NCBI GenBank assembly: GCA_030549495.1
Contig: JAUIRK010000643.1
Span: 558,001-622,000, forward strand
Origin: Nectonema munidae
Lineage: Eukaryota; Nematomorpha; Nectonematoida; Nectonematidae
Length of the DNA stretch: 64,000 nucleotides
Reading direction: 5' to 3'
The translations under genes and the position numbers were made by a program. This document shows positions 59,301-64,000 of this stretch, piece by piece; positions within the stretch are counted from its first letter, which is position 1, and each line of letters opens with the position of its first letter. The notes beneath the pieces were generated by a model, which was given only the letters and a program-made list of their open reading frames with translations, was not told the DNA's origin and ran no database searches.

Positions 59301-62239
59301 AAATATACGATGGAACTTGTCAAAATCATGGTAGAGTATGTTTAGGTATAACAAAAGCTGGTTTTTCAACTTACAACAAAATAAGGGATCAAGGTCCTTT
59401 TTAATTTTCTTTATAATGACATTACTGTAAATATACTTTTGTTTAATTCTTATATTTATTTAAAAAAAATATTTGAAAGTTTTTTGCTATTTAAATCTTT
59501 CAATTAAACACATTTCAGAAAATTATATTGTGATCTTTCAAAATTACAAACCTCTCAGCGCAATTATCTATTTGGATATTAATACTCTTTTTTGTTATTT
59601 TCTATAAAAAAATAGTCATACATTTTTTTGAAAAAATTAATCTCAAACTTATTTTTAAGGTAATGATAACGAAAATTTCTAAAAAAAGAATTTAATTTAA
59701 CAATAAAAATAACAAAGTAATTTTTAGTATAGTAATGATTCCATGTTTGTTGTTGGACAATATTAATTTTTTTACCTGAAAGATAGCTTTTTTAGATGAC
59801 CAACTTTGACACTTTTCTCTGTTTTTCTTCATAGTTCGAAACATACTATATCCTCTTTTATTTACCTTTGGCTTAAAGAGCATTGTTTTTGAATTTAGGA
59901 GTGGTTTTGCAAATATGATGAACGCGAACAAAAATGGAGAATTTCAAAATGTCGATATTATGGACTTCGCGTCAATGGGACTTGTCTTTGCTACGCAAAC
60001 CAAAAAAAAGCTCTGTCCCTTTTGGGTTTTTTTTCTCATCTTTTCAATTCTAAGTCCTCATTCTAAAATTAACATGTAGATGAGTTTAAATATAATATAT
60101 TTTTTATTTTATTTAACCCATTTACGACCAATGTTCCTATTTTGGAATATAAGTAATTTCATCTTCGTCTGCTTTTTTCAATGACTTTGAATATAAATCG
60201 TCTGCGTTTTTTTAGATATCGTCTGCTTTGCTTGGTCTTAAATGGGTTAAAGTCTTCAATATAGATGATATTTGGCATATAACTGTATCAAACAAACTTT
60301 TTTCTACACTTCATTTAGGAAAAATGTAGTCATATAGTTATCTGTGAGTACCTCCAGCTGTACTTTTTCTTATTTCTGCATGGAATCATGAGCCTCAATT
60401 TGATTATAAGAAAATTTCAATTTAAATCCAGTCTATGCCAGCACCATTTTTAAGTGATGCCAACGATTTCTTCATTTAAACGAAGTTTTATATCAAATAA
60501 CTTAATACCGATTTTTTGAAAACAAACAGATTAAAGTGGCAGCTAACCCATAAGTAAAAACATATAGTAAAGATAGAACTGTGAATTGATACACACAATA
60601 CAGAATAGAGGTGAATGGTGTGTAAAAAAGGCAAGAGAGTAAACAATTTTTGCATTACCAAATACTTAAAGAGCAGATGATTCCAAATAAAATACCAGAA
60701 GAAGAAAAATCGGAAGAAATATATAAAAAACAGATGAATCGTAATGAAAAAAGGAACAATTGAGAAAATGGCACAAAATATGTGATGCGTATAAAGAAAA
60801 ACGGGAAATGTGCCGAACTATGCAATACGTATAAAGCAGAAGATGGAACGTTTGATGAATTATGCAGAGAAGATTCGTAATAAAAAATATTGACGTGGGA
60901 ACATTGGATGAAATATAAAATACGCATAAATTATAAAAATAGTTTTTTTGGGAAATAAAATATAACACGATTATTGAAAATGTGCAGAATATCATATCTC
61001 TGCAAAGAAAAACTTATGATGTAATATGACTTTAAAACAGATATTTTCCAGAAATCTGTGATCTCTTAGCCATGAGTATGGAGAATTCCACCAAAAAAAT
61101 TTTAATGGAAAAACAGAAATCAAGGTAAATGGAATTGAAAAGTGTTAGCAGATTTTTTGAAGAGTAATGAGAGATTTTTTGCCATCAAAATATGAGCATT
61201 AATTGGAAAGAACTAAGTAAAGTGCAAATGTTTTATACTTCTAATGTTTATATTCGGTTTTTTACATATTATTATATCGTATTATGAAATAAGCATTTTA
61301 TATTGATGGATTTGAAGTGTATTCGATGTTATTTGGAACACTAAAACTCTATCTAACTTATAACTTTCAAAAATATAAATATTAGATAAATCAAATAAAA
61401 TGAATATGATATTTGAGACTTTGGCATTTAATTTTACATAAACAATTATTAATTTTTAAAAAGATTTGTTGGCCAGTATTAAGATATTTACTTAAAGATT
61501 TTAAAATATAATTTATTTAAATTTCTTTTAAAAAAGACTTTAAAAAAAGTTACTAATTGAACATGCATAAAAAATTAAGAGATTTTTATCTTTTTGAAGA
61601 AATAATAAATGAATTATACTATGAATTTAATAATATTATCGTTTTTAATTTGATATCGAGGCGAATATTTTCCAGCTTTTCATTTTTTACTATATATTAA
61701 TTTTTTTTCCAAATTTCTTTAGAAAAAAAACTTCAAAAAAAGTTTCTCATTGAACACATATCAAAAAATCAAGACAAGTTTGTCTTTCTGAAGAATAATA
61801 AATTCATACAGGAGACTCTAAATTTGACTCAAATGGTGAAAAGAAGTCTGCCTATGCACACAAATTTCTTGCCTAGAAACATTGGTAGCCTTTTAGCTTT
61901 GATTTATTTTAGCATTTTCAAACGAATTACATGAAATAGAAATTTAAGTATTTCTCGAGAGCGATTTTTTCGCATGTATATGCACCCATGCTTATGGCCA
62001 TAAAAGCTTCATGTTTATCCTTTTTTCGCATTATGTATTTTACACATATGGTAAAAAAACAATTTTTGAATAGAACTATTCAACACTTTTAGCACAGTAA
62101 AATTTGCTATTTTTGGTGTTTGTAGGCTGTGAATGCTGAGTTGAAGTCCATGTCCGAATCTGAGTTCGCAAAGATATGCTGGATGAGGCTCTGGCAGTAC
62201 CGACAAAATTATTTAATAACAAAAGACTATCTTCCATAG
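44264..62239 (+). CDS. Sulf1: Extracellular heparan-sulfate 6-O-endosulfatase (Sulf), multi-exon gene, overview
   Basis: Exons at 44264-44313, 46827-47066, 48924-49097, 52996-53143, 53252-53402, 54154-54329, 55742-55852, 56959-57178 and 59899 to about 60025 join with matching codon phase at every junction. A C-terminal exon at 62126-62239 is possible. Sulf enzymes remove 6-O-sulfates from heparan sulfate at the cell surface or in the Golgi, tuning Wnt, FGF, BMP and Hedgehog signalling. Present are the metal-binding TDDQD, the formylglycine CCPSR, TSDHGYH and the [18 protein letters not shown] stretch. Also present are the end of the sulfatase domain ([10 protein letters not shown]) and the start of the cysteine-containing hydrophilic region. 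The signal-peptide exon and most of the hydrophilic domain were not located. Introns range from about 0.1 to 3.9 kb, filled with repeats. The symbol follows the invertebrate single-copy gene. Confidence 0.85.
45055..45195 (+). repeat. tRNA-derived SINE, copy 4 (Sulf intron A-B)
   Basis: GCGAGTAAGGTTGGTTAGGT, GGGTTCGATCCC, TACAAGCGGGGCAAATTTTG and GATGAAAACGCCCC. The tail after CCCC is replaced by an A-rich run. Confidence 0.8.
46827..47066 (+). CDS. Sulf1: Sulf exon B: formylglycine active site
   Basis: The acceptor CTTGTTTTAG precedes the exon, which reads [20 protein letters not shown], then [17 protein letters not shown] and [14 protein letters not shown]. The cysteine in CxPSR is the residue converted to formylglycine in sulfatases, so catalysis should be intact. 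It ends YDSGYITG with the donor CACGG|GTAAGA, phase 1. Confidence 0.92.
47067..48923. other. Sulf intron B-C
   Basis: AT-rich. Around 48225-48320 a GTTTAGATTTAAACGCC / GTTTGCATTTTAACGC word repeats four times. No coding feature. Confidence 0.35.
48924..49097 (+). CDS. Sulf1: Sulf exon C
   Basis: Reads [20 protein letters not shown], then [20 protein letters not shown] and DYLPDLI. The FFGKYLN-Y-GSYIP-GW block is nearly invariant in Sulf proteins. The acceptor TATTATAG and the donor ATCG|GTAAGC bound it, phase 1 on both sides. Confidence 0.92.
49098..51745. other. Sulf intron C-D, proximal part
   Basis: Contains the pogo-type word CGCGTTATAAAGGATTTACT at 49518, a related end ATGGATCTACTGTG at 51362, a poly-C run at about 50934-50952 and a poly-G run at 51214. 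A piggyBac-MITE-like GAGTTTAACGATCAGAACGA at 51421 is decayed. Confidence 0.4.
51750..52190 (-). mobile_element. Foldback element FB1, copy 2
   Basis: Inverted relative to 36740-37200. CCAACGATATATTTAAAAAG, CGATTCTTTGATTAC and TTGACAAATATATTATTTAA occur in the arm. The outer part has GAACATTGTCTACCTAGTC and GGAATAGAAACCATCATAGT. A local duplication follows: AGGTTAGAGATGA...AGGTTGGAGATGA. Confidence 0.75.
52665..52750 (+). repeat. Short interspersed repeat R3, copy 2
   Basis: AAAAATTTCAAAAATCAAGG then GTGGGCG and CACAAATACCAACTCTT match 40945-41035. Confidence 0.6.
52996..53143 (+). CDS. Sulf1: Sulf exon D
   Basis: Completes a valine codon and reads [20 protein letters not shown], then [20 protein letters not shown] and NVSSH. 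PHG-E-SAPQF is the Sulf signature. The donor is CATCA|GTATTC, phase 2, and the junction with the next exon restores a histidine and the SYNYAPN block. Confidence 0.88.
53252..53402 (+). CDS. Sulf1: Sulf exon E
   Basis: The acceptor TTTTAAAG precedes the exon. After completing a histidine it reads [20 protein letters not shown], then [20 protein letters not shown] and VDSAVLK. PIH-EFTN-LQ-KRLQTL is highly conserved. The donor AAG|GTGTTT is phase 0. The preceding intron is only 108 bases. Confidence 0.88.
53815..53951. mobile_element. TTAA-flanked MITE, family 2, copy 1 (Sulf intron E-F)
   Basis: TTAACCCATTTAAGACC at the left and GGTCCTAAATGGGTTAA at the right. Inside are GCAGACGATATC, CGCAGACGATTTAT and AGCAGACGAAGATG. 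Same family as 56547 and 60113, reversed. Confidence 0.8.
54154..54329 (+). CDS. Sulf1: Sulf exon F: SDHGYH catalytic motif
   Basis: [40 protein letters not shown], then [18 protein letters not shown]. The D-H pair completes the metal site and the following lysine (VKGK) contacts the sulfate. The acceptor CTCTCGTAG and the donor TCAGT|GTAAGA bound the exon, entering in phase 0 and leaving in phase 2. Confidence 0.92.
55150..55222 (-). repeat. tRNA-like sequence
   Basis: Minus-strand CTGGTGGTTGAAGATTGG (A-box-like) and CGGGTTTGATCCC (B box) stand at tRNA-like spacing. No SINE body is recognised. Confidence 0.4.
55742..55852 (+). CDS. Sulf1: Sulf exon G
   Basis: After a completed valine it reads [20 protein letters not shown], then [32 protein letters not shown] is the closing motif of the sulfatase fold. 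The donor CTCAA|GTAATA leaves two bases of an asparagine codon. Confidence 0.9.
56351..56512. mobile_element. TTAA-type MITE, family 3 (Sulf intron G-H)
   Basis: TTAACTCATTCAATCCC at the left and TTCAAAGGGTTAA at the right, with ATCGTCTGC and AGCAGATGATTATT inside. Confidence 0.5.
56547..56684. mobile_element. TTAA-flanked MITE, family 2, copy 2
   Basis: TTAACCCATTAAGTCCCAAT then GTTCCCATTTGGGAAC (a palindrome), TTCGTCTGC and AATCGTCTGCG inside, ending TACTTAATGGGTTAA. Its right TTAA is also the left TTAA of the next element. Confidence 0.8.
56681..56809. mobile_element. TTAA-type MITE, family 4, abutting family 2
   Basis: TTAACCCTTTGAGGACC at the left and GGTCCTCAAAGGG-ATAA at the right, with AATCGTCTGC and AGCAGACGATTT inside in opposite orientations. 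Confidence 0.7.
56959..57178 (+). CDS. Sulf1: Sulf exon H: end of sulfatase domain, start of hydrophilic domain; GC donor
   Basis: The acceptor CCTTTTAG precedes the exon. It reads [20 protein letters not shown], then [12 protein letters not shown] and [24 protein letters not shown] marks the Sulf domain boundary. The exon must end at CAG (57178) because the next exon supplies EWFC in phase 0, giving PC----QEWFC like the C--PGQKW-C of vertebrate Sulfs. The intron then begins GCAAAC, a GC donor. The nearest GT (57165) would give the wrong phase. Confidence 0.85.
57676..58156. repeat. Triple inverted/direct repeat (palindrome with arms of about 150 bp plus a third copy)
   Basis: Arm 1 (57676-57829) and arm 2 (57897-58049) are reverse complements, sharing GTACTACAGTTCATATTCAA, CTTTAACACTTTCACGAAG and ATAATTTTCAAAATAATCAG. 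A third partial copy in the arm-2 orientation runs 58046-58156. A 31-base fragment (TTACGAAGAGTAAGAATTG...) stands between the arms. It lies in the Sulf intron H-I. Confidence 0.9.
58160..59898. other. Sulf intron H-I, distal part
   Basis: AT-rich. A 99-codon + strand frame at 58227-58526 has no recognisable pattern and is not called a gene. Confidence 0.35.
59899..60025 (+). CDS. Sulf1: Sulf exon I: cysteine-rich start of the hydrophilic domain, 3' end uncertain
   Basis: The acceptor TTTTTGAATTTAG precedes the exon. It reads [20 protein letters not shown], then [17 protein letters not shown]. The W-C, W-I-KC and C-C spacing equals the KWQC...LRIHKC...CSC region of Sulf proteins. The frame stays open to a TAA near 60050. 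Possible donors lie at 60014 (CTCT|GTCCCT) and 60026 (TTGG|GTTTTT), and none is strong. Confidence 0.75.
60113..60250. mobile_element. TTAA-flanked MITE, family 2, copy 3
   Basis: TTAACCCATTTACGACCAAT at the left and TTGGTCTTAAATGGGTTAA at the right, with TTCGTCTGC, AATCGTCTGCG and TATCGTCTGC inside. Confidence 0.8.
60255..62125. other. AT-rich stretch that may contain unlocated Sulf exons
   Basis: The bounded stretch 61051-61123 (TTTTCCAG acceptor, ATCAAG|GTAAAT donor) stays open as [41 protein letters not shown] stretch after a CAG at 61810 is also open. Neither matches Sulf convincingly. No other feature. Confidence 0.25.
62126..62239 (+). CDS. Candidate Sulf C-terminal exon
   Basis: An acceptor with a good pyrimidine tract (TATTTTTGGTGTTTGTAG) precedes [20 protein letters not shown], then [17 protein letters not shown] and TAG at 62237. 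Sulf2-like proteins have AVNTLDRDVLNQLHVQLMEL before their C-terminal cysteines, which aligns loosely. Composition is clearly more GC-rich than the surroundings. It could equally be an exon of another gene, and the minus strand is also open here. Confidence 0.35.
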   Translation, partial: AVNAELKSMSESEFAKICWMRLWQYRQNYLITKDYLP

Positions 62240-63130
62240 CATTGGTCCATTCAAAACTAGTGTTAATCTCATGGATAAAAATATTGATAAAAATTGTTTA
62301 TATAAATCCCAATACCCACTATTGAATTGATTTTTCATATCAATAAATAAAAATATTTAGAGTGTGGTTCGACGCAACAACATAAATGTAAAATAATTTT
62401 TATAAAGTAGGAATAAAACTATAACTCAATCAAGTTTCATTAGAAATAAAGTCACCGTCGGAATAGCAAAATTAACTGAAGTAGGAGAAGTCACATTCAA
62501 TGATTTTTGTTTCAACTCGGCCGGCCTTTTCGTAGAAACTCATCTTTTTTCTGTCAGGAAAGGAAGTCCCAATACTTTTACCATTTTTATCATAAGAAAT
62601 ACGTGTTTAAAAAATATTTCTGTACAAATGATGATGCAATACATTTTTGTGAAAAATTTTAAAGGAAAATCGAATTTGCAAAAGCAATCAATTGCATATT
62701 TTGGCGGAATACGACATTTTAATCCTCTTTACTTTACATTAATGTTCCTGAATTTTTGTCGTTAATTTTACCGAGAATTTGCAAGAAAAATGATCACTTC
62801 TCGTTATTTGTAGTTTTGATACAAAAATTGTAGTAAGAAAAAATTAGGATTAAAAATGTATATTTTCAATAAAGAATTTATTGGAAGTTACAGAGTACCT
62901 AAATAAATGAACATCAATGTAAAAGTTTCCTAAAATTCATTTCTATACTTTGTACGCCTAAAAGGTTAACTTTGAAGTAGACATTCGAATCAAACACCTC
63001 AAATATGAGGGCATTTTTGATTAAAGCATATAATTTTTAGAAATATATCTTTTTCGATGAAAGGATAAATCTTTTAGCGCTACTTTAAATAATACTGATT
63101 TCCTATACATGATATAAGTATAGAGAAAAA
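62240..63130. other. AT-rich spacer
   Basis: No gene or repeat recognised. Confidence 0.35.
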
Positions 63131-63268
63131 GTAAAGATGCCGTGGGGTGTTTTCATCAAAAAAGCACATTTGCGCGGCTTGTATGAAGAAAGCAGGCTTG
63201 ATGCGGTATCGAACCCAAGACCTTGAGTTATCGAATCCAGCATCTAACCAATCCTACTAAACTCCTCT
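63131..63268 (-). repeat. tRNA-derived SINE, copy 5
   Basis: Minus-strand TAGTAGGATTGGTTAGATGC, GGGTTCGATACC, ATCAAGCCTGCTTTC, TACAAGCCGCGCAAATGTGC and the tail CCCCACGGCATCTTTAC. Confidence 0.8.
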
Positions 63269-63269
63269 A

Positions 63270-63950
63270 CTTTAAGGTATTAAAAATGAAGAAAACGTTT
63301 CCTAGAAATCTGCTTTTAAGGATGAAAATCAATCATATCAAATAAAAGAAATTTTTACCGTTTAAGCAATCAAATAAAAAAATTGATAAATCATTGCCAG
63401 GAGCAAAAATTAGTGCGAAATCCCAGGAAACGGGGTAACCGCGAAAGAAACATTACTTTACATCGACTACTTATTTTGTACATTATATTCTTGATAACGT
63501 TCGGTATTTTTTTCAATTCAGGAACAAATATCAGATTTCGCCAAATTCAAAAGCATAAGAATTCATTTACCGTGTATGCCTGTGTATAAGTCAACCACCA
63601 AATTTAAGACCAAAATGTTTACATTTAATATGGATCGCTGTAATAGGTCGACCGCAGTTTTAAGAAAGTAAGTTATGTTGGAAATCATCGGAAAATTAAT
63701 TTTTAAAGCAAATTAAATCTTGTATATTTATTTTATTTTGGACAAAAAAATTAATTGACCTACAAAAAATAAAAAATACTTTATTTATAAAAAATGGAGT
63801 GTTCAAAATTATTTAAATGAATATTTTTAGCTTTTCATTTTGTGTTCGGTGTATAAATCGAGTGTTATTTTGAAAGATAGTGCTCACTTGCAATTTTTTG
63901 AAATATTTTTCTACTAAAAGATTACCTTACTTATGCTTGAGATATAAATT
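63270..63950. other. AT-rich spacer
   Basis: Near 63570-63660 the words GTGTATAAGTCAACC and GTAATAGGTCGACCGC, and near 63850 GGTGTATAAATCGAG, hint at a decayed pogo-type end. No gene recognised. Confidence 0.3.
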
Positions 63951-63953
63951 CAT

Positions 63954-64000
63954 TTAACCCGTTAAGTCCCAATGCTCCCATTTGGGAACATAAGTAATTT
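63954..64000. mobile_element. TTAA-flanked MITE, family 2, copy 4, cut by the window end
   Basis: TTAACCCGTTAAGTCCCAAT followed by GCTCCCATTTGGGAAC, identical in layout to the start of 56547. Confidence 0.8.

Noticed and set aside
1-64000. LTR retroelement, endogenous virus or Polinton
   Set aside because: No long direct terminal repeats, gag-pol order, capsid or polymerase B motif was recognised; the reverse transcriptase pieces are of LINE type.

Overview
This is AT-rich animal nuclear DNA: split genes with GT-AG introns and a dense load of DNA-transposon, LINE and SINE debris. There is no bacterial gene organisation. The gene content (an arthropod-like 6-O-endosulfatase, a CNGB-like channel, a divergent class A receptor) together with the base composition suggests a crustacean, possibly a caligid copepod (sea louse). 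That assignment is inference from overall look, not from a marker.

Layout. (1) 1-14.5 kb, + strand: the 3' part of a cyclic-nucleotide-gated channel subunit in three exons (<1-166, 5991-6309, 13833-14375) with a poly(A) signal at 14506. Its introns hold a CR1/Jockey-like LINE split by another mobile element, a 2-kb TIR element with a spliced minus-strand gene, a piggyBac-like fossil, a hAT element, a SINE and a TTAA-flanked MITE. (2) 14.5-33 kb: no certain host gene, but one candidate first coding exon (14777-14911) and a promoter-like island (23.3-24.0 kb). The rest is a second dead LINE, a pogo/Tigger-like element carrying a near-perfect palindrome, hAT remnants, MITEs and two divergent arrays with a period near 150 bp. 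(3) 33.7-34.9 kb, - strand: an intact, intronless 7-transmembrane receptor gene with a TATA box just upstream of its ATG. (4) 35-44 kb: repeats and unassigned AT-rich DNA. (5) 44.26-60.0 kb, + strand: nine exons of an extracellular heparan-sulfate 6-O-endosulfatase (Sulf). Codon phase fits at all eight junctions, and one intron appears to be GC-AG. A candidate C-terminal exon lies at 62126-62239. (6) Beyond 62.2 kb: a SINE and a TTAA MITE cut by the window end.

The host genes act separately: a cation channel subunit, an orphan receptor, and a secreted or Golgi enzyme that edits heparan sulfate. The strongest window-wide theme is mobile DNA. TTAA/CCC-ended MITEs of several families share an internal GCAGACG motif in opposite orientations, a tRNA-derived SINE family recurs five times, and several foldback repeats occur. 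No retrovirus, LTR element or Polinton was recognised, and no CRISPR or rRNA. All homology statements rest on remembered family motifs; no search was run.
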